This document shows positions 9,433-17,725 of a stretch of DNA of 64,000 nucleotides, one piece after another. Origin of the DNA: Vibrio aquaticus (GTDB lineage Bacteria > Pseudomonadota > Gammaproteobacteria > Enterobacterales > Vibrionaceae); NCBI RefSeq assembly GCF_003970385.1, contig NZ_RXZH01000001.1, positions 1,121,300 through 1,185,299 on the forward strand. The letters run 5' to 3'. The notes under the pieces were generated by a model. The model was not told the origin of the DNA. It saw only the letters and a program-made list of their open reading frames with translations, and searched no databases. Each line of letters begins with the position of its first letter. Position 1 is the stretch's first letter. A program made the position numbers and the translations under genes.

Positions 9433-10320
9433 TTACTTAAAACGCTGCCGAAACTGGCTCGGTGTCATGGTTTTTACGCTTTTGAACTGTCGGTTGAAGT
9501 TAGATAGATTTTGAAAGCCGGTTTTCTCTGCGATGATCGCGATTGGTTTGGACGTTGATGCGAGCAATTCACACGCCTTACCAATGCGGAATTGCTTTAA
9601 GTGGTCAGAGAAATTCATTCCGTAATGTTTTTCGAATAACCGATACGCTGAGCTGTCACTCATGTGTAAATATTGGCCGAGATCGGTAATTCGAACCGAC
9701 TCTGAGTAATGATCTTCGATGTATTTCGCAGCCAATTGCACTTTGTGCTGAATCTCTCTGTTTCCAGCCACTTGATTGAAGCGATAAGCTGATGCAGAGA
9801 GTCGCTGCGTTGTTTCATCATTAGCGATAAGCAAGAGTACTTCGATGACTCGAATGGCTTGGAATTGTCGTTCTAGTTGTTCTATTCCTTGTAGCAGCTG
9901 AGCGACTCGCTGCGCGGTGTGTTGGCTAAACTTAATGCCGTACGCAGAGTTCTCAATCAAACGTGCGATGTTCCTCGCTTCCGGTATGGTCGTTTGAATC
10001 TTTTCTAACCAATCATGCTTTAGCCACACAATCACAGAGTGGTGAGGTTTTTCTTCTGAACCATTGATTTGACCTGTGATCATGTGCGGCAGACCCGGCC
10101 CATAAAGCAAAAGGGTGTTATTGTGGATCTCGCCAACGTCGTCACCCGCAAAGTAATTGCCTTTGAAAACATCTTCAGGGTCTAGGTAAAGCACTAGCTC
10201 ATACTCAGTGTGGTAGTGCCAAGAGCAGGCGAAATCTTCCTTCTTCACTCGGCAATGGTACTCACGCACTATCCAATCATCACTGGGTATTGGCATGACA
10301 TTTTCAATATACGGTTTCAT
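9433..10320 (-). CDS. AraC-family transcriptional regulator with cupin domain
   Basis: A 295-residue regulator. Residues 1-150 form a beta-rich cupin-like sensor (CSWHYHTEYELVLYL has the cupin His motif; GDDVGEIHNNTLLLYGPGLPHMI follows). Residues 190-295 carry the double AraC helix-turn-helix (YSESVRITDLGQYLHMSDSSAYRLF and IAIIAEKTGFQNLSNFNRQFK, ending TPSQFRQRF). It lies divergent from the sugar-exporter gene with 169 bases between starts, a layout that often marks regulator and target. A good ribosome site (AAGGAG) precedes the ATG. The effector is unknown; a sugar is plausible from the neighbour. Confidence 0.9.
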   Translation of the reverse strand: MKPYIENVMPIPSDDWIVREYHCRVKKEDFACSWHYHTEYELVLYLDPEDVFKGNYFAGDDVGEIHNNTLLLYGPGLPHMITGQINGSEEKPHHSVIVWLKHDWLEKIQTTIPEARNIARLIENSAYGIKFSQHTAQRVAQLLQGIEQLERQFQAIRVIEVLLLIANDETTQRLSASAYRFNQVAGNREIQHKVQLAAKYIEDHYSESVRITDLGQYLHMSDSSAYRLFEKHYGMNFSDHLKQFRIGKACELLASTSKPIAIIAEKTGFQNLSNFNRQFKSVKTMTPSQFRQRFK

Positions 10321-10489
10321 TGCAAGCTCCTTGTTTTCGAAGCTTCAGATTAGGGGAAGTGTTGCTTTTCTGTCAAAGGGAGAGTTTAGGTTGATTGATT
10401 AGTATTAGAACTAGCTCGAATACTATCAATTGTTTCGATGATATTTGCTTAGACTGTAGCCTCACACACTTACTCAAAGGAGCCCTACT

Positions 10490-11689
10490 ATGCTGCGAGA
10501 TAGAACAGCAATCTTGTTTATTATTACTGCGTTTGTCACGGGGTTGTGTGGGGCCTTTTTTTATCCCCTTTCGAGTTTGTTTATTGTTGAGGAGCTTGGC
10601 GCCTCTCCGATGTTACTCAGCCTGTATATGATCCTAGCGGTAGTGAGTGCGGTGATCGTTTCTCAGTTATTAGCCCGTCAATCGGATCGAAACTGGAAGC
10701 GAAAAACGATCTTGTTGGTGGCGATGATCTGTTACCTCATCACGATTTCTAGCTTTATTGTGGTGAGAGATTATTGGTTAGCTGTGACGATTGCGACCGT
10801 ATTTGGCAGCGTGAGCGGTGCGTCATTTGGGCAGCTGTTTGCCTTGGGTAGAGAATATGCCGATCGACATATGGAAGACAGTACGACCTTTTTGTCGACT
10901 ATGCGTGCGGGCATTGCGATTGCGTGGGTTTTTGGTCCACCGATAGCGTTTATGTTGAAAGCTGCTTTTGGTTACAACGCCTCGTTTGCGGTGTCTACTG
11001 TGGTCGTTAGCTTATCCATTGTCGTCATTGCTAAATACTTGCCCAACGGAGTAGTGAAAGACGAACCAGAGTCGAACACTGACGTCAAAGCGGCAGCGGC
11101 TTCAACTTCCAATGGCTTGATTGCTTTGTATTGTTCGGTTGTAGTGTTTGCCTTTGCCGCCAACAACCTTTACATCACCAGTATGCCATTGTACTTGTCC
11201 CAAGAGCTGAAAGTGGATCCAAGTTGGTTAGGCTTTTTATTTGGTGCTGGTGCATTATGTGAGATCCCAATCATGCTATACGCAGGGCGTTTAGCAGAGA
11301 GGGTAGGCACGTTGAAATTGCTGATGTTTGGCCTCATCAGTGGTGCTTTGTTCTACTCCGTAATGCTAACCAGCACAACCTTTATTGCCATGCTTTTGGC
11401 TCAGGTGCTCAATGGGTTCTTTATCGGTGTGTGTGCCACATTAGGTATGGTGGTTCTGCAAGATATGATGAAAGACCGACTAGGCACAGCTTCGACCTTG
11501 TTCTCTAGCATGCTGAACATCAGTATGCTGGTGGCGAGTTTGTCAGTGGGCGTTGTGGGGGAGTTGTTTAGCTACTATACGACACTGTATGTCTCGTTGG
11601 CTGGCTCAATTGCTGCACTCTTGATGTTGATGGTGTTTAAGGCGCTAGAATCGAAACGACAACCACTTGGTTATGTCCAGACCAGTTAG
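10490..11689 (+). CDS. MFS sugar efflux transporter (SetA/SetB-like)
   Basis: A 399-residue, 12-helix major facilitator. Its organisation follows the bacterial SET family: the opening FFYPLSSLFIVEELGASP, SDRNWKRKTIL in the TM2-3 loop, GQLFALGREYADRH, and LSTMRAGIAIAWVFGPP in TM5. These proteins export glucose, lactose or non-metabolised analogues and relieve sugar-phosphate stress. The ribosome site AAAGGAG is 8 bases before the ATG. The divergent AraC/cupin gene is its likely regulator. It has its own terminator at 11708-11738. Confidence 0.85.
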   Translation: MLRDRTAILFIITAFVTGLCGAFFYPLSSLFIVEELGASPMLLSLYMILAVVSAVIVSQLLARQSDRNWKRKTILLVAMICYLITISSFIVVRDYWLAVTIATVFGSVSGASFGQLFALGREYADRHMEDSTTFLSTMRAGIAIAWVFGPPIAFMLKAAFGYNASFAVSTVVVSLSIVVIAKYLPNGVVKDEPESNTDVKAAAASTSNGLIALYCSVVVFAFAANNLYITSMPLYLSQELKVDPSWLGFLFGAGALCEIPIMLYAGRLAERVGTLKLLMFGLISGALFYSVMLTSTTFIAMLLAQVLNGFFIGVCATLGMVVLQDMMKDRLGTASTLFSSMLNISMLVASLSVGVVGELFSYYTTLYVSLAGSIAALLMLMVFKALESKRQPLGYVQTS

Positions 11690-11707
11690 GGTGGAAAGGA
11701 GTAGAAG

Positions 11708-11738
11708 AAAGCCAAGCGTTGAGTCGCTTGGCTTTTTG
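11708..11738 (+). terminator. Terminator between the sugar exporter and ribB
   Basis: AGCCAAGCG and CGCTTGGCT form a 9-bp stem (11710-11733) followed by TTTTTG. It can act in both directions, serving the exporter on plus and ribB on minus (A-run before the stem). Confidence 0.85.
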
Positions 11739-11741
11739 TTT

Positions 11742-12398
11742 TTAAGCGAGTTTTAAATCAAATTGCTGGCGGTACGCCACCATATCTTCAATCGTTAGCA
11801 CTGGCATGTTGTGCAGTTTACCAAAGGCAACAATTTCAGGCGCTTTGGCCATGCTGCCATCTGGATTGGTCACTTCACACAAGACGCCCGCAGGCTGAAG
11901 GCCGGCCATTTGCATTAAGTCGATGGTGCCCTCGGTGTGGCCACGGCGAGTTAACACGCCACCTTTACGGGCACGAAGTGGGAACACGTGACCAGGGCGA
12001 GCCAAGTCAGACGCTTGCGCTGTTGGGTTAGCCGCTGTTTTGATGGTTGTAACGCGGTCTTGAGCCGAAACACCCGTGGTTACGCCCACTTTTGCTTCGA
12101 TCGAAACTGTAAACGCGGTTTGATTTGCGCTGTCGTTGTTTTCGACCATTGGTGTTAGCTCTAGACGATCGGCTTGCTCTTCTGGCAGGCATAAACAAAC
12201 AATGCCGCTGCACTCACGGATCATGAGCGCCATTTGAGCGGTTGTAAGTGACTCTACTGAATAGATAATGTCGCCTTCGTTTTCACGATCTTCATCGTCA
12301 AGAAGTAGAACACCACGGCCTTCTCGAAGTGCTTCGAGTGCTGTTTCAACACGATCGATTGGATTGCCAAATTCGGCAAGAAGTGATGACTGATTCAT
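11742..12398 (-). CDS. ribB: 3,4-dihydroxy-2-butanone-4-phosphate synthase
   Basis: A 218-residue cytosolic enzyme that turns ribulose 5-phosphate into 3,4-dihydroxy-2-butanone 4-phosphate plus formate, the four-carbon unit of riboflavin. Its length matches E. coli RibB (217), so it is the stand-alone form without a GTP cyclohydrolase II domain. Motifs visible: [15 protein letters not shown] (metal and substrate acidic residues), [37 protein letters not shown] (metal His) and [11 protein letters not shown] (catalytic Glu). AGGAG sits 6 bases before the ATG. A long leader holds an FMN riboswitch, so expression should fall when FMN is plentiful. Confidence 0.97.
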   Translation of the reverse strand: MNQSSLLAEFGNPIDRVETALEALREGRGVLLLDDEDRENEGDIIYSVESLTTAQMALMIRECSGIVCLCLPEEQADRLELTPMVENNDSANQTAFTVSIEAKVGVTTGVSAQDRVTTIKTAANPTAQASDLARPGHVFPLRARKGGVLTRRGHTEGTIDLMQMAGLQPAGVLCEVTNPDGSMAKAPEIVAFGKLHNMPVLTIEDMVAYRQQFDLKLA

Positions 12399-12510
12399 GG
12401 TTAACTCCTAAATATCACCAGAATCAGGGCATGCAAGAGGACTGCTACTTGATATCAAGCACCAGGCAAAACGAAATGCACCACAATACAAGGTAGAGTG
12501 GTGTGTTTTC

Positions 12511-12651
12511 ATTCTCTCTCATCCGGACTATGACCGTCGGCTCTGGGTTTTCACCAGATCTGCTGACCTCGAAAATTCGAGCGCTCGCGGGCTCACCTTT
12601 GACACTAAAGTAAAGGAATACCGCCGGTGGGGAATTTCGCCCCGCCCTGAG
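12511..12651 (-). promoter_or_regulatory. FMN riboswitch (RFN element) of ribB
   Basis: On the minus strand the aptamer core reads AGGGCGGGGCGAAATTCCCC, then ACCGGCGGTA, later AGCCCGCGAGC, GTGAAAACCCAGAGCCGACGG and finally TAGTCCGGATG. These are the conserved RFN blocks in order, with the P1 strands at both ends. A 112-base linker separates it from the ribB start. It contains CACCAC/GTGGTG pairing but no clear U-run, which suggests control of translation start rather than termination; that point is inference. Confidence 0.97.
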
Positions 12652-12759
12652 AATAAATTAAACGTTTGCGATTAAGCGTGTAGAATTTTATCGCGTCTGC
12701 GAAGAAAATCAACAAAGCGACTCAAGATCATGAAGTTATGCAGAAATGTGGCTAAGAAA

Positions 12760-12787
12760 ACAAAAAAAGACAGCGCTGGGCTGTCTT
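12760..12787 (-). terminator. Terminator of the DUF3297 gene
   Basis: AAGACAGC and GCTGTCTT (12767-12787) form an 8-bp stem, with an A-run on its left that becomes a U-run in the minus-strand RNA. Confidence 0.85.
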
Positions 12788-12812
12788 CTTTAAAGGCTTT
12801 GATGCTTAACGC

Positions 12813-13061
12813 TTATTTGTAGAATGCTTCTACTTCGCCTTTAAGCTTAATCAGCATTGGGTTACCCCAGCGATCTTTTGCTTTAGGAGAAGGGATTTTT
12901 ACCCAACCTTCACTCACGCAGTACTCTTCAACATCCGTACGCTCATTACCGTTTAGGCGAATACCGATGTGGTGCTCAAAACACTCTTTTACGAAGTGTG
13001 GGCTACGTGGGTTGCCAGATAGGTGATCCGGTAATTCTGGCTTCGCGTTATTATCGCTCAT
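12813..13061 (-). CDS. DUF3297 family small protein
   Basis: An 82-residue soluble protein of the DUF3297 family. It shows the family run PPHLSxNPRSPHFxxECFxHxIGIRLNGxERTDVEEY in slightly varied form (LPDHLSGNPRSPHF, HIGIRLNGNERTDV), then EGWVKIP and a C-terminal GNPMLIKLKGEVE. Older annotation sometimes calls it glutathione peroxidase-like; I see no support for that. The start at 13061 (MSDNNAK) fits the family; AGG lies 9 bases upstream. It has its own terminator. Function unknown. Confidence 0.85.
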   Translation of the reverse strand: MSDNNAKPELPDHLSGNPRSPHFVKECFEHHIGIRLNGNERTDVEEYCVSEGWVKIPSPKAKDRWGNPMLIKLKGEVEAFYK

Positions 13062-13187
13062 GATTAAAACCTGCAAAATAGTTAAGGTGACGCATTGTAG
13101 ACAATACCAAGCGCCTCGACAAGGAACGTCTAAGTGAAACGCCTCCTTTTTGATTTGATGCAAGAGATGGGGCGACCGCTACGGTGA

Positions 13188-15074
13188 CTACGCCAATTTA
13201 TAGTCATTTCGACCACTTTTTTTCACTTGATAGAGCGCGGCATCTGCTTGTGAAAATGTGGCTTGCCATTGATGGGTAAGATCACTTCCGCTACAGATTG
13301 TTGCACCTATTGATATCGTGACATTGAGTCGATGCTCCTCATGATGAAAAACATGAGATTCAACGCTCTCACGCAGTCGTTCAAGAATGTCCACTGCCTC
13401 ATGATTATGAAGAGGAATAAGCACAATGAATTCTTCTCCTCCCCAACGAACTAAGGTGTCTTGTGTTCGTATTTGTTGCTTTAGTCGCTGAACAGTTTGT
13501 TGTAGAACGCTGTCACCCACATCATGGCCATACTGATCGTTAAACGATTTAAAGTGGTCAATATCGACAACCGACAGAAGAAAGTGCCCATCTTTATGAC
13601 TTGTTTCGATTTGAGGTAATAGGTTTTCTAGATATCGGCGGTTATAGGCACCGGTGAGTGGGTCGGTGTTATTTTCTGTCTTTAGGGCAAGGTTGGATCG
13701 TCTGAGGTGAAGCAAGGCCCTGATCACGAAGTAGGTGAGGATGATCATCAGAGTCGCATACAAAATCTCTTTAGAGCGCTGCTCTTTCAATGTGGACGCT
13801 TGCAAAGCATTCTGCGCTTCTAATAATTCAACTTCGCGTTGGTTCAACTGACGCTCTAGTGTACTTTTTTCGCTGATGATCTCTTCATTGTATGTTTGGC
13901 GGTAGAATTGTTGTTTTAGCGCATCGGACTGTTTCAAGTAGTCTAACGCTTGTTGATACTGCTCTAGCTGCTCATGTGATAGCGCTAACCTTGAAAGAAT
14001 ATCAATTTCCCAAGTGGTCTCTTGGCTTTCTGATTGCTCTAAGATTGTTAGTGTCTTAAGCGAATAGTCAATGGCGGTGGAGTACTCTTTTTTGGCGATG
14101 TAGGCTGAAGAAAAAGCGTCAAAACAGGTTGCGAGCATCACCAAAGAGTCTGGGGATTGACGTGAAAGAGCCTGACAACGTTGTGCCATCAGAAGGGCTT
14201 CTTTTGGGCGGCCAACACTGGAGTAGAGCTGCGACATATTGGACAGCGTTGAAAATTTAATGCGACTAGAGCCCGTTTTATCCGCCCTATCGATAGCAAG
14301 GCGCATATAGTTGGTTGCTTTATCTTGATCGCCTGTTGCAAAGTAGATAGCGCTTGAGTTAGCGTAGAGGATCGCTTCAAACAAGCTATTACTGTACTGG
14401 TTATTTTTGTACAGCTTAAGTGCGCGTTTAATGTAGGTATTGGCTTGCTTCCACTCTTGAGACTGCATATACACTGTCGCGATGTTGTTCAGTGTCATAG
14501 TCGCTTGGAAGTCATCGCCTTGCTCGCTAATGAGTGCAAATGCCATCTTGTAATAATTAAGGCTCGACTTAATTTCTGAACGTTGCATTTTGACGTTTCC
14601 TAGCCATCGATAGGTACGGGCCAAGAGTCGGGTATATCCCAATGCGCGAGCTTGAGGTGCGATTTCGTATAGGAGAAGCTCTCCCTCTAATAAAAGGTCT
14701 GATTCTATTAATTGGATTGCTCGATTAAGCTTGGCCTCTGCAACAATCCAATCAATCCCACTGCTTTTTCCTAATTCAAGTAGATTAGGGACAGTCGGTA
14801 TAATGACACCTTCGAAGCGATGGAGGTTGAGCAGCCCAAAATAGTACAACGCTTGGGTCTGAGGGGATGCATGGAGAGGTAAGGTCACTGTCTTAGCATC
14901 GACTTTACCGGGTTGGCAAAGAGAGTGGTAGTAGAAGTCCAACATGAGTCGGTCTTGCTCATCTACATGAAGATCTAAGTAATTTTTTTGTTCATCCACA
15001 TGACAGGCCGCATGAGCCGGGGAGAGCCCCACGAAAGCAGCACAGGCAATGATAAAAAGGGACAAGAACTTCAT
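13188..15074 (-). CDS. Periplasmic TPR sensor with membrane-anchored diguanylate cyclase
   Basis: A 628-residue protein that should synthesise c-di-GMP. It has a signal peptide (to about residue 22, SPAHA-A), a periplasmic array of about six tetratricopeptide repeats (roughly 110-370; one reads FQATMTLNNIATVYMQSQEW), a coiled coil (about 375-430), one TM helix (ILYATLMIILTYFVIRALL, about 435-455) and a cytosolic GGDEF domain (TDPLTGAYNRRYLE; RWGGEEF, about 560). The GGEEF signature and the I-site RTQD are intact, so an active, product-inhibited cyclase is expected. The TPRs likely sense a protein or peptide. It is transcribed alone. Confidence 0.92.
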   Translation of the reverse strand: MKFLSLFIIACAAFVGLSPAHAACHVDEQKNYLDLHVDEQDRLMLDFYYHSLCQPGKVDAKTVTLPLHASPQTQALYYFGLLNLHRFEGVIIPTVPNLLELGKSSGIDWIVAEAKLNRAIQLIESDLLLEGELLLYEIAPQARALGYTRLLARTYRWLGNVKMQRSEIKSSLNYYKMAFALISEQGDDFQATMTLNNIATVYMQSQEWKQANTYIKRALKLYKNNQYSNSLFEAILYANSSAIYFATGDQDKATNYMRLAIDRADKTGSSRIKFSTLSNMSQLYSSVGRPKEALLMAQRCQALSRQSPDSLVMLATCFDAFSSAYIAKKEYSTAIDYSLKTLTILEQSESQETTWEIDILSRLALSHEQLEQYQQALDYLKQSDALKQQFYRQTYNEEIISEKSTLERQLNQREVELLEAQNALQASTLKEQRSKEILYATLMIILTYFVIRALLHLRRSNLALKTENNTDPLTGAYNRRYLENLLPQIETSHKDGHFLLSVVDIDHFKSFNDQYGHDVGDSVLQQTVQRLKQQIRTQDTLVRWGGEEFIVLIPLHNHEAVDILERLRESVESHVFHHEEHRLNVTISIGATICSGSDLTHQWQATFSQADAALYQVKKSGRNDYKLA

Positions 15075-15322
15075 TGTAACGGTAATACCTATCAGCGTAC
15101 TAAGTTATTAGTTTACCATTTTATAATTAACCTGCACTTTAATGTGGGAAAGAAACACAAAGTTATTGTCTTTCCACTTGTTTATATCTAGACCATCAAT
15201 TTGCATATCAGCATCTAATAAGTGAACCAGTAGAGCTTCTCCACACCTTTCACTTAATTCAGTGGGGGTTAAGCTGAAATTAACCTATTATTCAATGCGA
15301 TGAATAGTAGGAGGGCACCGAA

Positions 15323-15910
15323 ATGAAATGGATTCTAGCGGCATATCTGATTGCGACAACGGTGGGTGTTCATGCAGAGCAAATAGAGCATGAACCATCA
15401 TTTGTGACCGTGAACATGACACTGGAAGTCGACGGTATAGAACAAGCCATTCATGATACTCGCCAATCCCTCGATACTATTGGTTCAGCATTGGGCGATA
15501 TTGCTGAAAGCGACTCGTTGAGCTTAGAGCAGCAAGAACGTTTGGCGGAAACGATAGAAAATCTCAATCAAGTGGTGACTTTATCAAAAGAGTCTGTAGC
15601 CGGCTTGCCTGAGGCTTTCCAACAATCGAAACAGATTCTTCAAACCAACAGCCAGCAGTTTTTGCATGACCTCAAAGTACAGATATTAGTTGTTGTGGCC
15701 TTAATTGGCGTGGTTATTATCGCGATCATCGCGGCGATCTTTTGGTTTGTGTTACGCCCGATGCAGAGCACTTTAGTTGAAACAACTCACAACATTTCAT
15801 CAATGGCAGGTGCTATCAAAACCACAGCCCAAGCATTAGAAGCAATTTCAGATCAACAACAAGCAATTTCTGAACGACTGGAATCAGTTAAACAGGCGAA
15901 TAACCGATAG
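15323..15910 (+). CDS. Hypothetical exported/membrane protein with coiled-coil arms
   Basis: A 195-residue protein of no family I recognise. Residues 1-18 look like a signal peptide (VGVHA-E). A helical, Gln/Glu/Ser-rich stretch follows (about 40-115), then one strong TM helix (about 121-146, VVALIGVVIIAIIAAIFWF) and a second short helical region to the end (KTTAQALEAISDQQQAISERL). The layout resembles chemoreceptor or methyl-accepting helix bundles, but no HAMP or signalling tip is present. A good ribosome site (TAGGAGG) precedes the ATG. Ten bases separate it from a VOC gene, so it probably leads a three-gene operon. Confidence 0.7.
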   Translation: MKWILAAYLIATTVGVHAEQIEHEPSFVTVNMTLEVDGIEQAIHDTRQSLDTIGSALGDIAESDSLSLEQQERLAETIENLNQVVTLSKESVAGLPEAFQQSKQILQTNSQQFLHDLKVQILVVVALIGVVIIAIIAAIFWFVLRPMQSTLVETTHNISSMAGAIKTTAQALEAISDQQQAISERLESVKQANNR

Positions 15911-15920
15911 GGACATCAAC

Positions 15921-16349
15921 ATGGAACCACGAGTAAGCATCATCACTTTAGGCGTTGCCGATTTACGTCGCTCTTTCGAGTTTTATACTGGGCTTGGCTT
16001 CTCTTCATCTAAAACGCCTGAAGATGGCATTATCTTTTTCAAAACCGGTGGGGTTTGTTTGGCACTTTATCCTCTAGAAGCGTTAGCAGAGGATGTCTCT
16101 CCCGATTGGGCCAAGTCGAAACAGGGATTCAGTGGCGTTACTCTGGCTCACAATACTCGTACTAAAGAAGAGGTGGATGCAGTGTTATCGTTGATTCAAA
16201 CATTGGGCGGCAAGGTAGAAAAGCCAGCACAGGATGTGTTTTGGGGTGGCTACAGTGGCTATTTTTCTGATCCTGATGGACATCTATGGGAAGTGGCTTA
16301 TGGTGATTGCTGGGAATTTAACCCTGATGGGTCACTAGTGATTGATTAA
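15921..16349 (+). CDS. VOC-superfamily protein (glyoxalase/bleomycin-resistance fold)
   Basis: A 142-residue soluble protein with one vicinal oxygen chelate domain. It has the two beta-alpha-beta3 halves: ITLGVADLRRSFEFYTGLGF at the start and YFSDPDGHLWEVAYGD near the end, which supplies the conserved acidic metal ligand. Members include isomerases, dioxygenases and resistance proteins; this one lacks enough specific residues to choose. It sits second in the 15.3-16.7 kb run, just before a different VOC gene. Confidence 0.85.
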   Translation: MEPRVSIITLGVADLRRSFEFYTGLGFSSSKTPEDGIIFFKTGGVCLALYPLEALAEDVSPDWAKSKQGFSGVTLAHNTRTKEEVDAVLSLIQTLGGKVEKPAQDVFWGGYSGYFSDPDGHLWEVAYGDCWEFNPDGSLVID

Positions 16350-16358
16350 GGAGTGTTT

Positions 16359-16745
16359 GTGTCTTTACTGGCTATTCACCATGTTGCGATTATTTGCTCT
16401 GATTACGCGGCATCAAAACGTTTCTATACCGAGATACTCGGGCTCGAAATCTTAGCGGAAAACTACCGTGCAGAGCGAGACTCTTACAAATTGGATCTGG
16501 CTTTGCCTGATGGCAGCCAAATTGAGCTTTTTTCTTTCCCTAATCCTCCTAATCGACCTTCAAGACCTGAAGCGCAAGGATTAAGACATTTGGCTTTTAA
16601 CGTTAAGTCTGTTGAGGAATACGCACAATATCTTGAGCGAAGTGGCGTTGCGGTTGAACCGATTCGAATCGATGAATTTACCGGTAAGCCGTTTACCTTT
16701 TTCCAAGATCCTGACGGCTTACCGTTAGAGCTATATCAAGCTTAA
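16359..16745 (+). CDS. gloA2: VOC family protein, YaeR/GloA2-type
   Basis: A 128-residue VOC protein that aligns along its length with E. coli YaeR (129 residues): HHVAIICSDYAASKRFYTEILG, IELFSFPNPPNRPSRPEA, GLRHLAFNV and FFQDPDGLPLELY. It is a predicted glyoxalase I-like metalloenzyme, but its true substrate is unproven. Start choice: AAGGAG ends 5 bases before the GTG at 16359, while the upstream in-frame GTG at 16353 overlaps that site. Its stop overlaps the stop of the convergent HAD gene by 3 bases. Confidence 0.85.
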   Translation: MSLLAIHHVAIICSDYAASKRFYTEILGLEILAENYRAERDSYKLDLALPDGSQIELFSFPNPPNRPSRPEAQGLRHLAFNVKSVEEYAQYLERSGVAVEPIRIDEFTGKPFTFFQDPDGLPLELYQA

Positions 16746-17542
16746 CGTAGCAATTGCTGCTTAATGACCGTTAATACACCGGCTTCTTTATTGCTTGGTG
16801 CAGAAAAACGGGCTGTCTCTTTCACCACCGGGTGGGCGTTGTCCATTGCGTAAGAGTGATAGCTCGCTTTTAGCATTTCAAGGTCATTGAGGTAATCACC
16901 AAAACTCATGGTCTGCTCATGACTGAAATCCAGAGTGCGCTGTAGGTGTTCAATCGCAGCGCCTTTTGACGCGACAGCGTTCATCACATCAAGCCAGATT
17001 TTAGCGCTAACGACCACTTGGTGGCTGTCACCAAATGCCGCATTAAATGATGGGAATACGTTTGCTTCAGTACCTTCGAAGTGACACACGGCGACTTTGA
17101 TGAAATCATCTTCAACGGCAGTTAAGTCTTCAACGTACTGACAACGTTTATAGTACTTAGCAAACTCTTCGAGTGCTTTTGGATCTTGCGTTTCAATGTA
17201 GGCTGATTTCTTACCACAAAGCACAATCTGAGCGCCTGAGATGGCACGAGCTTGTTCAATGATCTCTCTAATAGAGTGCTTATCTATTTCACAGCTATAG
17301 AGCTCTTTGCCTTTATGCATCACCATGGTTCCATTCTCAGCGATGAACATCATGTGATCTTTCAGTGGCTCAAAGGTTTCGATCAGACTGTAATATTGTC
17401 GACCCGAAGCGGCAGCGAAAATGATGCCTTTTTCTTCAAGCTGACGATAAATATCAAAAAATTCGGGATTAAGTTGGCTGTTTTCGTCAAGTAGTGTGCC
17501 ATCCATATCGGCGGCGATGAATTTGATGTTAGGGTTTGGCAT
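16742..17542 (-). CDS. Cof-type HAD-IIB phosphatase
   Basis: A 266-residue HAD phosphatase. Motif I is DMDGTLLDENS (nucleophile Asp and acid/base Asp, near residue 12), followed by FAAASGRQYYSL (motif II), a C2-type cap domain, and MSFGDYLNDLEMLKAS (motif IV). The length fits the Cof/YidA group, which removes phosphate from sugar phosphates, PLP or riboflavin intermediates; the substrate is not decidable. Start choice: ATG at 17542 (MPNPNIKFIAADMDG) is preferred over the in-frame GTG at 17572, because family members start about ten residues before the first Asp. Confidence 0.87.
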   Translation of the reverse strand: MPNPNIKFIAADMDGTLLDENSQLNPEFFDIYRQLEEKGIIFAAASGRQYYSLIETFEPLKDHMMFIAENGTMVMHKGKELYSCEIDKHSIREIIEQARAISGAQIVLCGKKSAYIETQDPKALEEFAKYYKRCQYVEDLTAVEDDFIKVAVCHFEGTEANVFPSFNAAFGDSHQVVVSAKIWLDVMNAVASKGAAIEHLQRTLDFSHEQTMSFGDYLNDLEMLKASYHSYAMDNAHPVVKETARFSAPSNKEAGVLTVIKQQLLR

Positions 17543-17676
17543 TTGGATAGGTCTTATTTTGCCATGCGGCACGTTGGGATTGAGAATGATAAGTTACATG
17601 AGTTTGGTGTGGACTCAAGTGATTCATATCAAATTCACTGCACGACAAGAAAAGAAAGCCCGAGTCGAAACAGCAA

Positions 17677-17702
17677 AAAAAGCCTAGCAATTCGCTAGGC
17701 TT
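17677..17702 (-). terminator. Terminator of the BCCT carrier gene
   Basis: AAGCCTAGC and GCTAGGCTT form a 9-bp stem with an AATTC loop (17680-17702). The A-run at 17674-17680 gives the U-run for the minus strand. TTTTCT on the other side makes it weakly bidirectional. Confidence 0.85.
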
Positions 17703-17725
17703 TTCTATGTTGCTCGCTACAGGGA

